From the IMG/VR virus record IMGVR_UViG_3300025109_002786, positions 1 through 48,610 of that record: a DNA stretch of 48,610 bases. One strand, given 5' to 3'. The stretch comes from a virus. A program made the translations under genes and the position numbers. The notes below the pieces were generated by a model, which saw nothing but the letters and a program-made list of their open reading frames with translations, did not search any database and was not told where the DNA came from. Shown here one piece after another: positions 15,398 to 24,053 of this stretch (positions are counted from its first letter, which is position 1; every line of letters begins with the position of its first letter).

Positions 15398-17145
15398 CAA
15401 AAACAAAATTGAATATATTATCTAAGGATGCAATTATTAAGGATGAACTTGCAACCGCCGCCGCCGAGAGGCTTGCCGCAGATACTAAAGAAAAATTTAA
15501 AGTATTATTTTTTTACCCCAACGAACCAATGGTGGGCCTCCCCCCTAGTAATATGGCAATACTGTCTGCTTGTTTAAAGAAAGCCGGCTTTGATGTTAAG
15601 TTGTTTGACTGTACTTTATACAAGTCGATTAAATACGTCGCCAACGCCGATCTTCCGTATCATTCACCTACCCAAGACGAAATAAGGGATTCATTAGGAC
15701 ACACAAAGAAATCGGCGATTAAAGACTATGTCCAACTTAAAGAAAGTAATGTTTATAGTGACTTTGCTGATATGGTAGAAGATTATAAACCAGATCTTAT
15801 AGCTATATCAATAGTTGATAGTACAATACACTTTTCGTATAAATTTTTAGATCAGATTAGAGGTAAAAGGCCTCCGATACTTATGGGGGGCACCGGCGCC
15901 ACATTTGGAGCTGATAAAATATTAAATTCTGGTTATGTAGACTTTGTGTGTGCTGGCGAAGGCGAAGGGGCCTTGGTGGAATTGTGTGAAAGATTATCTA
16001 GAAATGAAGATTGCACAAATGTAAAAAATATATACTTAAAAGACAAAAATGGAGAAATTATAAAAAATCCCCAGAGGCCTGTCACTGATCTCGATGCTCT
16101 TCCAATGCCAGATTTTTCCATTTACGACAACCAACGATTCTATAGACCCTTTATGGGCAAAGTTGTTAGGGGGATGTGGATCGATTGGGATAGAGGTTGC
16201 CCCTATCAGTGTTCATATTGCGCGGCGCCAGCTTTGCTACGCAATGCTCGAGAACAAAAGATCGGAAAATATTATAGAGTCAAGAGCGAAGAAACAATTT
16301 TCAGAGAAATGAAGTTTTTAGTTAAAGAATACAAACTAGATTTTATCTATCTTAGTTCCGAAACACTATTGATTATCAAGTTGGAGAAATTTAAAAGAAT
16401 TATGAAAAGATATAAAGAGGAAATTAATCTTCCTTTTTGGTGTCAAAGCAGGTTAGACAGTTTTACGGAGGAAAGAACAAAATTGCTAAAAGAGGCAGGG
16501 TGCCAGTCAACTTCTGTTGGCCTAGAACACGGGAACGAACAGATGAGGACGAAATTACTGCGCAAGATGCTGAAGAATGACAAAGTATATGAGGGTTTTA
16601 AGGTTCTAGCAAAGTATAACATTCGTCCAACTATTAATAGTATGTTGGGGATGCCCGATGAAACCCGCGAGCATGTTTTTGATACGTTTGAAATGAATCG
16701 AAATATTTCAAAAATATTAAAAGGTAACCACAATATGAACGTCTTTACCTTTGTACCTTTTTCTGGTACCGAGTTAAGAAGGCTGTCGATCGAGAAAGGA
16801 TACGTCGACCCAGACGAGCCAGTTTCATTTTCCTTTTATAAAGAAAGTATGCTAACTATGCCTTCAATGTCGAAAAAAGAAATTGCCGGATTAGAAAAAA
16901 CAGCGCACCTTTACATCTTTTTACCCAAATCTCGTTATCCTGAAATAAAAATAGCAGAGCAAGATGATGAAGAGGGCAAAGAAATGTTTAACAAATTAAT
17001 GGTCGACATGAAAGCTATAAAGGCAGAATACGACGCTCTTCCGGGCTCACTAACTGCGGGAGACACCGGTGCACCGGGGGGCCTGCCTGAACGTGCTGCG
17101 CAAGGAAGAGATCATTTAGCAAAACCAGGAAAAGATAGCCTATAA
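15394..17145 (+). CDS. B12-binding-domain radical SAM enzyme (second)
   Basis: A 583-residue protein. An N-terminal cobalamin-type domain has VLFFYPNEPMVGLPPSNMA and ILMGGTGATFGADKIL, then CAGEGEGALVEL. The radical SAM motif is Cys269-x3-Cys273-x2-Cys276 (RGCPYQCSYC). Later elements are SVGLEHGNEQMR and MLGMPDETREH. It resembles the enzyme at 8150 in layout but is clearly divergent, so two separate radical steps are likely. The ATG at 15394 forms ATGA with the previous stop and is preferred to GTG 15385. The last 35 residues are a GC-rich, Gly/Pro-rich tail unlike the rest of the gene. Confidence 0.85.
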   Translation: MTKTKLNILSKDAIIKDELATAAAERLAADTKEKFKVLFFYPNEPMVGLPPSNMAILSACLKKAGFDVKLFDCTLYKSIKYVANADLPYHSPTQDEIRDSLGHTKKSAIKDYVQLKESNVYSDFADMVEDYKPDLIAISIVDSTIHFSYKFLDQIRGKRPPILMGGTGATFGADKILNSGYVDFVCAGEGEGALVELCERLSRNEDCTNVKNIYLKDKNGEIIKNPQRPVTDLDALPMPDFSIYDNQRFYRPFMGKVVRGMWIDWDRGCPYQCSYCAAPALLRNAREQKIGKYYRVKSEETIFREMKFLVKEYKLDFIYLSSETLLIIKLEKFKRIMKRYKEEINLPFWCQSRLDSFTEERTKLLKEAGCQSTSVGLEHGNEQMRTKLLRKMLKNDKVYEGFKVLAKYNIRPTINSMLGMPDETREHVFDTFEMNRNISKILKGNHNMNVFTFVPFSGTELRRLSIEKGYVDPDEPVSFSFYKESMLTMPSMSKKEIAGLEKTAHLYIFLPKSRYPEIKIAEQDDEEGKEMFNKLMVDMKAIKAEYDALPGSLTAGDTGAPGGLPERAAQGRDHLAKPGKDSL

Positions 17146-17835
17146 GTGATCTCCGTCGCTATCCCCACCTATGAATCTAAAGGTCGAGCCGCCGAGTTCG
17201 CACACTTTCAGTTTAAAAGACTTTTGGAACAAACTTATAAAGATTTTGAAGTCGTAATATCAGACCACAGTAAAGATGACGTCATTAAAAATATTTGCGA
17301 GGAGTATGAAGATAGGTTAAATATTATATATCTCAGAAATGAAGAGGGCCGCGGCCTCAGTTCTTATAACATCAACAATGCCATTAAATATTGCAAGGGC
17401 GACATCATTAAATTTTTATGGTTTGACGATTTTTTGTGGAATAAACACAGCCTTCAGTATATTAATGAAGCTTTTGACGGAGGCACCAACTGGCTTGTTA
17501 GTGCATGTGAACACACTAGGGATGACGGGAAAACCTTCTATCGAACCTTCTATCCTAGGTATAACGACCAGTTACACCTAGGTAACAATACGATTAGCGG
17601 CCCAAGCGTGCTTACTATCAGAAATACTGAAGATAAAATATATTTTGATGATAGACTTATTTGGCTAATGGACGTCGACTATTATCGAAGACTGCATGAC
17701 AAATACGGAGCCCCTAAAATTTTGAATAAGATTACTGTTGTCAATCGAGACCATGCAGGTCAGTTATCTCACATTATGGATCCAAAGATTAAAGAGAAAG
17801 AATTTCATATGATGGTGGAGAAGTTCGACAAGTGA
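17146..17835 (+). CDS. Glycosyltransferase family 2
   Basis: A 229-residue GT-A enzyme starting with GTG right after the upstream TAA. It opens SVAIPTYESKGRA, has FEVVISDHSKDD (nucleotide-binding acidic strand) and FLWFDDFLW as the DxD-like metal site, then MDVDYYRRLHDKYG toward the end. Features fit an inverting family-2 transferase. Adjacent genes belong to glycan-related families, so it likely adds one sugar of the glycan. The gene overlaps the next by 4 bases (GTGA). Confidence 0.8.
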   Translation: MISVAIPTYESKGRAAEFAHFQFKRLLEQTYKDFEVVISDHSKDDVIKNICEEYEDRLNIIYLRNEEGRGLSSYNINNAIKYCKGDIIKFLWFDDFLWNKHSLQYINEAFDGGTNWLVSACEHTRDDGKTFYRTFYPRYNDQLHLGNNTISGPSVLTIRNTEDKIYFDDRLIWLMDVDYYRRLHDKYGAPKILNKITVVNRDHAGQLSHIMDPKIKEKEFHMMVEKFDK

Positions 17836-18545
17836 CAAAAATGAAGTTGGACAACATAACCTTATTAGCGCTGGGGTCCACCCAAGTGAGGGAAAATTTA
17901 ATGGCGCTAAAGTATAGTACGAAAGACATAGATTTCGGAGCAGTTAAATTTATATCTCATGAACGTCCCGCCAAATTACCAGAAGGCATTCAATATGAAA
18001 AGTTCCACGACTTTGACAGCATTAGCTATAAAGAATTTAGCTATTATTGTATTTACAAGCTCGTTGAACATGTTGATACCGAGTTTATGCTAATGATCCA
18101 CCCAGATGGATTTGTCATAAATCCTGATTCTTGGACAGATGAGTTTTTAGAGTGGGATTATCTGGGGGCGCCATGGCCCATCCGCGAGGATGCCTATATT
18201 GATCCGTTCGGTAATCATCAAAGAGTTGGGAATGGCGGTTTTACTCTGAGAAGCAGGAAGATTTTGGAAACCCCTCAAGTTGAGGAAATACCTTTTGAGG
18301 TGAACGAAGGCACTTTTTATAAACACATGAATGCTGGAGCATATAACGAAGATGGAAATATCTGTGTTCACAATCGGCATCTTTTTGAAAAACACGGTGC
18401 TCGGTTCGCTCCCGTGGAATTAGCCGCAAGGTTCTCTCAAGAGCTGCCCGTTCAAGAAGCAGAAGGCATCAAGCCTTTCGGATTTCATAGGTATCTTCCT
18501 GGCACAAGACATCGATTTGATTTTAAGAATTATGGGCCAAAGTGA
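17832..18545 (+). CDS. DUF5672-family protein (probable glycosyltransferase-like)
   Basis: A 237-residue protein with MLMIHPDGFVINPDSW, WDYLGAPWPI and RVGNGGFTLRSRKIL, the conserved path of DUF5672 proteins, which sit in surface-glycan clusters of bacteria and large viruses. The HPDGF motif resembles a metal-binding DxD-like site of GT-A folds. GTG at 17832 overlaps the upstream stop; ATG at 17841 is an equally possible start. The function is not established; transfer of a sugar or another group during glycan building is the likely role. Confidence 0.65.
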   Translation: MTKMKLDNITLLALGSTQVRENLMALKYSTKDIDFGAVKFISHERPAKLPEGIQYEKFHDFDSISYKEFSYYCIYKLVEHVDTEFMLMIHPDGFVINPDSWTDEFLEWDYLGAPWPIREDAYIDPFGNHQRVGNGGFTLRSRKILETPQVEEIPFEVNEGTFYKHMNAGAYNEDGNICVHNRHLFEKHGARFAPVELAARFSQELPVQEAEGIKPFGFHRYLPGTRHRFDFKNYGPK

Positions 18546-19243
18546 GCATCATCAAAGATAATTTTTTAGTCGTTAATCAATACCATTATGATATTTCGTG
18601 GATTGAAGATTATACGGACAACTACGTTGTTTATGACAAAGGGGGAACTGAGACGCCCGGCGACAAAGTGGTTGAGCTTCCCAATGTGGGACACAATATT
18701 CATACATACTTCCATCATATTATAGAAAATTATGATAACTTAGCTGACGTAACCATCTTTGTAAAAGGAGACGTATTTCCGCGGCACTGCAAAGAAGAAA
18801 AATTTTTGAGACTTGTTAACAACACAGAGTTTACGCCATTAGAGTCGTATGAAGATGTTGACACGTCCCCAACAAGCGCAATGAGACTAACTAGCGATGG
18901 TGGCTATATGGAAATAAATAACAGCTGGTATGTTCCACATCATGTTAGCAGATATTTTAGGACTTACCACGATTTTATGGAGACGATTTTTGCCAATCCG
19001 CCAATCCCTCAGTGGGTGCGCTTTGCGCCGGCAGCAAACTACATTGTTCCAAAAGAAAATATTTTAAAATATGAAAAAAGGTTTTATGAAAAATTGAATA
19101 GTTTTATAGACTATGACGCATCTCCCGAAGAGTGTGCGGGGCGCCAGAAAATCCCGGCCGAGTGTCATATTATAGAGCGCGCGCTATACACAATTTGGAC
19201 TTGTGATTATGAAGTTAATGGAGGACTCTATGATAATAAATGA
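18542..19243 (+). CDS. DUF3431-family protein
   Basis: A 233-residue protein with VVNQYHYDISWIEDY, NVGHNIHTYFHHII and TIFVKGDVFPRH, matching the DUF3431 pattern as I remember it. That family is known mainly from fungi and some bacteria and has no well-defined activity; it resembles glycan-processing transferases. The GTG start overlaps the DUF5672 gene by 4 bases. The presence of three less common families in a row (DUF5672, DUF3431, and GT17 downstream) points to specialised glycan modification. Confidence 0.65.
   Translation: MSIIKDNFLVVNQYHYDISWIEDYTDNYVVYDKGGTETPGDKVVELPNVGHNIHTYFHHIIENYDNLADVTIFVKGDVFPRHCKEEKFLRLVNNTEFTPLESYEDVDTSPTSAMRLTSDGGYMEINNSWYVPHHVSRYFRTYHDFMETIFANPPIPQWVRFAPAANYIVPKENILKYEKRFYEKLNSFIDYDASPEECAGRQKIPAECHIIERALYTIWTCDYEVNGGLYDNK
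19220..19224 (+). promoter_or_regulatory. Ribosome binding site of the second GT11 gene
   Basis: GGAGG lies five bases before the ATG at 19230. The frame stays open back to 19203 (GTG), but this site fixes the start at 19230 and leaves only a 14-base overlap with the previous gene. Confidence 0.65.
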
Positions 19244-20141
19244 ATTATACAATGGATCAGGGTTAGGTAATCAGTTGTGGCGTTATGCCGTAACCAGAGT
19301 AATAGCTCTAAATAATGGCTATGAATTTGGTATAATGAACCCACATAAGTTTAAAGCCGGAAGGATATTGAACCTAGATTTTGGTAAAGAAGTTGTAGGT
19401 GGCGCCGGACCCGAAGGGGGACCTCCTACTGCGTTGCCAGAAGGGATTGAGAGATATTACCAAGAAAAATCACTTATGCATCCTGTTTACAATTGTGATT
19501 GTCGCCTTTACGACCCAGATTTGGCCAATATTCCAGATAATACTAAAATAGATGGAAATATGGAATCAGAGAAATATTTGGAAGGCAGAAAAGATGACGT
19601 TAGAAAATGGTTAGAAATTAATGAAGATAAACAAATTTATAACTTTAAGAAAGATGATATCTGCATTCTTGCATTTCGTGGAGGAGAATACCGAGGTATT
19701 TCGGATTTATTTTTGCCGGCGACCTATTGGAGAAATGCTATGAAAATTATGACGCAAAAAAATCCAAATATGCAATTTAAGGTGATCACGGATGATGTAG
19801 GCACAGCAAAAGGGATGTTCCCCGAAGTGCCGGCATATCATTTTAATGCAGAGGCAGATTGGGTGTTGGTTAGAAATGCCAAAAATATCATTATGTCAAA
19901 TTCTAGTTTTGCGTGGATTCCGACTTGGATTAATGATGAAATAATAAATGTTATTGCCCCAAAATATTGGGGTAAGCATAATGTTTCAGACGGTTTCTGG
20001 GCGCAGGGAGACTCTCTGACTAAGGGGTGGGATTATCTGGACCGAGATGGTAGTCTTTTCACTTATGATGAGTGTAAAAAAGAAAAGGATCAGTATGAAC
20101 TCGATAATTCCCAACTATATGAAAGCTACGGAGGGGAGTGA
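19230..20141 (+). CDS. GT11-like fucosyltransferase (second copy)
   Basis: A 303-residue protein with the GT11 path: NGSGLGNQLWRYAV at the start, ICILAFRGGEYRG where family members have HxRRGDY, FKVITDDVGTAKG, and IIMSNSSFAWIPTWI near the end. The usual histidine before R is replaced (AFRGGEY), so the donor site differs from the enzyme at 5344. It may accept another sugar or have another linkage. A Gly/Pro-rich, GC-rich segment at about 19400-19442 looks like an insert. The start is set by the GGAGG at 19220. Confidence 0.75.
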   Translation: MIINELYNGSGLGNQLWRYAVTRVIALNNGYEFGIMNPHKFKAGRILNLDFGKEVVGGAGPEGGPPTALPEGIERYYQEKSLMHPVYNCDCRLYDPDLANIPDNTKIDGNMESEKYLEGRKDDVRKWLEINEDKQIYNFKKDDICILAFRGGEYRGISDLFLPATYWRNAMKIMTQKNPNMQFKVITDDVGTAKGMFPEVPAYHFNAEADWVLVRNAKNIIMSNSSFAWIPTWINDEIINVIAPKYWGKHNVSDGFWAQGDSLTKGWDYLDRDGSLFTYDECKKEKDQYELDNSQLYESYGGE

Positions 20142-21001
20142 TGGAACCAAAGATTTATGATTGTTTTCCATTCTTTAACGAGCTTGACTTATTAGAGATT
20201 AGGCTAAACTATCTTGATCCATATGTTGATTATTTTGTGCTATGTGAAGCGGCTGTCACATTTTCGGGAATCTCTAAAAAGCTTTTTTATGCAGAAAACA
20301 AAGATCTTTTTAAAAAATTCGAACATAAGATAATACATGTAGTTGTCGATGATACACCATCTGAATTAATTGGCGTCGATCCTTTTCGGACGGACCAACA
20401 TCAAAGAAATTCGGTTATCAAGGGACTTGACAATTGTTCTGACGATGATATAATTATCACGAGCGATTTGGACGAGTTTCCCAATATTGAGAGGATTAAA
20501 AATCTTAAGGAGTTTTACGAGCCAAATGTTTTATTTCACTTAGCTCAAGAAATGCATTATTATTATTTCAATCTTAGAGAAACATCTGGTAAACTATTGT
20601 CTCATAGCGGAGAATTTCAGGGGGTAAAGAATAAAAAGTGGCTTGGAACAAAGATTTGTAATTATGGATTTTTAAAAGGCCCGGGCATCGATCAATTAAG
20701 ACACCCTTCTATGAGGGATGCTGGTCGCCGCATCGACGATGGTGGCTGGCACTTTACATATGTGGGGGGCCATAAAAAAACCACAGCTCAAGAGAGGGTC
20801 TTATTAAAAATTGAATGCGCGGCACACCAGGAATTTAATAACTCATATTATAAATTGAACGTTAATAAAAACATAGAAGATAACAAAGATGTATTCTTTA
20901 GAGATTCTAAATTTGAAGTCGTTGAATTGGATAATAGTTTCCCTGATTATATTGTCAATAACAGGGAACGATTTGCACACTTGATAAAAGAGATAGAATA
21001 A
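20141..21001 (+). CDS. GT17-like glycosyltransferase
   Basis: A 286-residue protein resembling family 17 (eukaryotic beta-1,4-mannosyl-glycoprotein GlcNAc-transferase III relatives and many viral or bacterial homologues). It opens KIYDCFPFFNELDLLEIRL and has YFVLCEAAVTFSG, DQHQRNSVIKGL and IIITSDLDEFPN, where the DLDE supplies the metal-binding acid pair. GAGGGG precedes both GTG 20138 and ATG 20141; the ATG is chosen, with TGATG overlap. It should transfer a sugar, perhaps GlcNAc; acceptor unknown. Confidence 0.85.
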   Translation: MEPKIYDCFPFFNELDLLEIRLNYLDPYVDYFVLCEAAVTFSGISKKLFYAENKDLFKKFEHKIIHVVVDDTPSELIGVDPFRTDQHQRNSVIKGLDNCSDDDIIITSDLDEFPNIERIKNLKEFYEPNVLFHLAQEMHYYYFNLRETSGKLLSHSGEFQGVKNKKWLGTKICNYGFLKGPGIDQLRHPSMRDAGRRIDDGGWHFTYVGGHKKTTAQERVLLKIECAAHQEFNNSYYKLNVNKNIEDNKDVFFRDSKFEVVELDNSFPDYIVNNRERFAHLIKEIE

Positions 21002-21002
21002 G

Positions 21003-21557
21003 ATGAAAACCTTTTTTAATGATGTGATGGTATTCACACCTGAAGTTTTTGAAGACCATCGAGGTTTCTTTTTCCAATCTTATGATGAGAAAATAGCAGC
21101 CCACATTGAGGAAGAGTTTGTACAGGACAATCATTCATATTCGAACAAAAATGTAATAAGAGGCCTCCATTATCAGTGGGATCAGCCCATGGGAAAGCTT
21201 GTTCGGGTGGTTAGAGGGTCAGCAATTGATTATTTTGTCGATATTAGAGCGGAGTCGCCAACATTTGGACAGTACGATAGTGTTGTGCTCAGCACTAAAA
21301 CTCACAAGATGATATGGATTCCACCAGGCTTTGCTCATGGTTTTTTGAGTCTTGAAGATCATACAACTGTTTTGTATAAATGTACGTCTTATTATAACAA
21401 ATTTGGAGAGGCTGGTATCAACCCCTTTGACTTAGAAATCAATATTGACTGGGCGATTGATAAAGAAGACGCAGTGATTTCTGAAAAGGATACAGATTCC
21501 CAGTCGTTTTTAGAATACTCTAAAGATATAAAATTTAATTTACTGGAGCAAAAATGA
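21003..21557 (+). CDS. rmlC: dTDP-4-dehydrorhamnose 3,5-epimerase-like (RmlC)
   Basis: A 184-residue cupin-fold protein of normal family length. DHRGFFFQSYD, FVQDNHSYSNKNVIRGLHYQ (with the catalytic His in LHYQ), LVRVVRGSAIDYFVDIR, IPPGFAHGFLSL and VLYKCTSYY are all family hallmarks. It epimerises dTDP-4-keto-6-deoxyglucose toward dTDP-rhamnose. RmlB and RmlD follow in order, so a dTDP-L-rhamnose-type pathway is encoded. ATGA overlap joins it to rmlB. Confidence 0.92.
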   Translation: MKTFFNDVMVFTPEVFEDHRGFFFQSYDEKIAAHIEEEFVQDNHSYSNKNVIRGLHYQWDQPMGKLVRVVRGSAIDYFVDIRAESPTFGQYDSVVLSTKTHKMIWIPPGFAHGFLSLEDHTTVLYKCTSYYNKFGEAGINPFDLEINIDWAIDKEDAVISEKDTDSQSFLEYSKDIKFNLLEQK

Positions 21558-22444
21558 AGTATATAGTTACTGGCGGCAGAGGCTTTATAGGGAGCCACTT
21601 TGTAGAAGAGGCATTAAAAAGAGGAGATGTTGTAGTCGATATAGACAAAATGAACTATGCTTCTCACGAAATTCTTCCGTGGGACGACCATCCAAATTAT
21701 ACTTTTCTCAAGGCCGACATAAGTGACATAACTCACTTACCTTCTTGTGATGTGCTGGTTAATTTTGCTGCCGAAAGCCATGTCGATAATTCCATTAATG
21801 ATACTAGTCCCTTTATCAAAAGCAATGTTTTGGGGGTTCACAATCTTTTAGAACTCATTAGGGGCAAGCCTTCGTATGCGAGACCTTTATTTTTCCACAT
21901 TAGTACTGATGAGGTTTATGGCGATAGATTGGAAGGATTTTTTAAGGAAAATGATAAACTAACTCCAAGCAATCCATATTCGGCCACAAAGGCAGCCGCC
22001 GAAATGTTGATATTGGCATATGCCCGGACGTATGAAGTAGATTTTATTATTACTAGGAGTGCCAACAACTATGGCCCCAGACAATACGAAGAGAAATTAA
22101 TTTCAAAATCGATTAGCAGCTTGAAGGAAGATAAGAAAATCCCCATCCATGGCGATGGAAGTTATATCAGAGATTGGACTTATGTTAAAGACAATGTGGA
22201 TGGCATTTTGGCTATTATTGATGCTGGAATAAAAAACGAGATTTACAATATTGCATCCGAAAATCATATGACCAACTTAGAGGTTGTTTCTTCCGTTTTG
22301 GATTGGTTTGATAAAGATAAAAATAGTTTAATGTTTGTAGAAAATCGTTGGGGTCAAGACTTAAGATATTCGATTAGTTCTGAAAAGTTAAGAAATCTCG
22401 GGTGGCTCCCAAAGCATCCCAAGGGGTTATATAAATGGTTTTAG
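21554..22444 (+). CDS. rmlB: dTDP-glucose 4,6-dehydratase-like (RmlB)
   Basis: A 296-residue extended SDR. GGRGFIG at the start binds NAD. STDEVYG gives Thr118, Asp119 and Glu120, the dehydratase acids, and YSATK gives Tyr142 and Lys146. RSANNYGPRQYEEKLI is a strong RmlB segment. It oxidises and dehydrates dTDP-glucose to the 4-keto-6-deoxy sugar used by RmlC and RmlD next to it. It is a little shorter than the roughly 330-360 residues of most RmlB proteins, mainly at the C-terminus. RmlA, which makes dTDP-glucose, is not seen here. Confidence 0.9.
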   Translation: MKYIVTGGRGFIGSHFVEEALKRGDVVVDIDKMNYASHEILPWDDHPNYTFLKADISDITHLPSCDVLVNFAAESHVDNSINDTSPFIKSNVLGVHNLLELIRGKPSYARPLFFHISTDEVYGDRLEGFFKENDKLTPSNPYSATKAAAEMLILAYARTYEVDFIITRSANNYGPRQYEEKLISKSISSLKEDKKIPIHGDGSYIRDWTYVKDNVDGILAIIDAGIKNEIYNIASENHMTNLEVVSSVLDWFDKDKNSLMFVENRWGQDLRYSISSEKLRNLGWLPKHPKGLYKWF

Positions 22445-23139
22445 AAGACATCTTTTTAACTGGAGGCTCTGGAACGCTGGGTACTGAACTGATAAAACAG
22501 TCACACAAATTTAATATTCGTTTTATCGCACCTTCCTCCAAAAGTTGCGATATAACTGACGAGCAGTCGGTTCGCGAGAACCTAATGAAATTTAAGGGAG
22601 ATAGGGTCTTGCATGCCGCGGCCATAACTGATGTTAAAGGAGCTCAACTCGCGCCAATGGAGGCAATTGATGTTAACGTTCTCGGGACAGTAAACTTTAT
22701 AAAAGTCTGCCAGCAGCTTAATAAAAAATTAGTGTTTATTTCTACTGATTATGTTTTTGATGGAAACAAGGGGAACTATGGTATAAATGATCCCATTAAT
22801 CCCATATCAAAATATGCTAAAACCAAGGCAGCTGCCGAGCTATTAGTTAGAACAATCGAAGAAACTCTTGTCATTCGAACTAGTTTTTTTGGTTATGACT
22901 TCCCATATGACAAGGCTGCCGTAGATCAGTGGAGCTCAAAAGACTATGTTGATGTTATAGCTCCATTAATTTTAGAAGTTCTAAAAAAGGGCAAAACTGG
23001 AATTGTGCATGTAGGCACCGAGAGAACTACCACCTACGAGAAAGCGGCCAGAAGAAAACCCTATGTGGAAAGGGTCTATCTTCGAGACATCGGATTTGGA
23101 ATCCCAAGAGATATCAGTCTGAGCGGGGTAGATAAATGA
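22435..23139 (+). CDS. rmlD: dTDP-4-dehydrorhamnose reductase-like (RmlD)
   Basis: A 234-residue SDR. It has LTGGSGTLGTELIKQ (cofactor loop), VLHAAAITDVKGA, FISTDYVFDG (the STDYVFDG box typical of RmlD) and YAKTKAAAE for YxxxK. It is about 50 residues shorter than standard RmlD, and the C-terminal substrate part is reduced, so it may reduce a different 4-keto sugar or be a compact variant. It starts inside the end of rmlB (10-base overlap) and is coupled to the fucose-synthase gene by ATGA. Confidence 0.85.
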   Translation: MVLEDIFLTGGSGTLGTELIKQSHKFNIRFIAPSSKSCDITDEQSVRENLMKFKGDRVLHAAAITDVKGAQLAPMEAIDVNVLGTVNFIKVCQQLNKKLVFISTDYVFDGNKGNYGINDPINPISKYAKTKAAAELLVRTIEETLVIRTSFFGYDFPYDKAAVDQWSSKDYVDVIAPLILEVLKKGKTGIVHVGTERTTTYEKAARRKPYVERVYLRDIGFGIPRDISLSGVDK

Positions 23140-24053
23140 TTTTAGTTACTGGTGGGACCGGCATGGTCGGGAGTGCTTTAAAGAGCCTGATACCTTCTGA
23201 ACATTTTACCTCAACAACAGAATGTGATTTACGAAACTCACTAGAAACAGAACGTCTTTTTTCTCATTATCGCCCTTCGGAAGTTATACATTTAGCCGCA
23301 CGCGTAGGTGGTATCAAGGCCAATATGGAGAACTTAGGAGAATTTTATTACGACAACATAATGATAAATACTAACGTCTTGGAGGCGTCCAGAAAATATG
23401 AAGTTAAGAAAGTGGTGTCGCTGCTTAGTACGTGTATCTATCCGGATGAGGTTACCTACCCTCTGATGGAAGAACAAATACATGCCGGCACACCCCATGA
23501 ATCAAATTTTTCTTATGCGTATGCCAAAAGAATGTTGGATGTCCAATCGCGGGCTTATCGCAAGCAATATGGTTGTAATTTTATAACAGCAGTCCCAAAT
23601 AATCTATTCGGCGAAAACGACAACTTTGATCTAGAAGACAGCCATGTTATTCCAGCCATGATACGAAAAATATATCACGCTAGTTTAACCAACGAAGATG
23701 TACCTCTGTGGGGTGACGGTTCTCCTTTGAGAGAATTTACCTATTCAAAGGATTTAGCAACAATTTTAATGTTTCTTTTAAAAGAATATGATGGTGAATA
23801 TCCCATTAATATCGGCAATACAAAGGAGTATTCGATTAAAGAGGTAGCACAAACGATTGCCAAAATAATGAGATTTAATGGAAAGATTATTTGGCAAACA
23901 GAGATGCCCAGCGGCCAACATAAGAAACCGTCTGACAGTTCCAAATTTAAATCGATTTGTGATACAAACTATACTGATTTTGAAAAGGCTTTAAGAAACA
24001 CTTGCAATTGGTTTATAATGAATTATCCCAGCATAAGGGGGATCACCACATGA
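23136..24053 (+). CDS. fcl: GDP-L-fucose synthase (Fcl/WcaG)
   Basis: A 305-residue SDR of normal family length. GGTGMVGSAL binds NADP. HLAARVGGIKANMEN and LLSTCIYPD are GDP-fucose-synthase signatures, and SYAYAKRMLD carries the YxxxK pair. PNNLFGENDNFD follows as in the family. It converts GDP-4-keto-6-deoxymannose (from the next gene) to GDP-L-fucose by 3,5-epimerisation and reduction. Product use by the two GT11-like transferases in the same island is likely. Confidence 0.92.
   Translation: MILVTGGTGMVGSALKSLIPSEHFTSTTECDLRNSLETERLFSHYRPSEVIHLAARVGGIKANMENLGEFYYDNIMINTNVLEASRKYEVKKVVSLLSTCIYPDEVTYPLMEEQIHAGTPHESNFSYAYAKRMLDVQSRAYRKQYGCNFITAVPNNLFGENDNFDLEDSHVIPAMIRKIYHASLTNEDVPLWGDGSPLREFTYSKDLATILMFLLKEYDGEYPINIGNTKEYSIKEVAQTIAKIMRFNGKIIWQTEMPSGQHKKPSDSSKFKSICDTNYTDFEKALRNTCNWFIMNYPSIRGITT

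Noticed and set aside
24002-24049. Upstream extension of gmd to 24002
   Set aside because: The ATG at 24050 has a good purine-rich site before it and starts at the conserved Rossmann motif.
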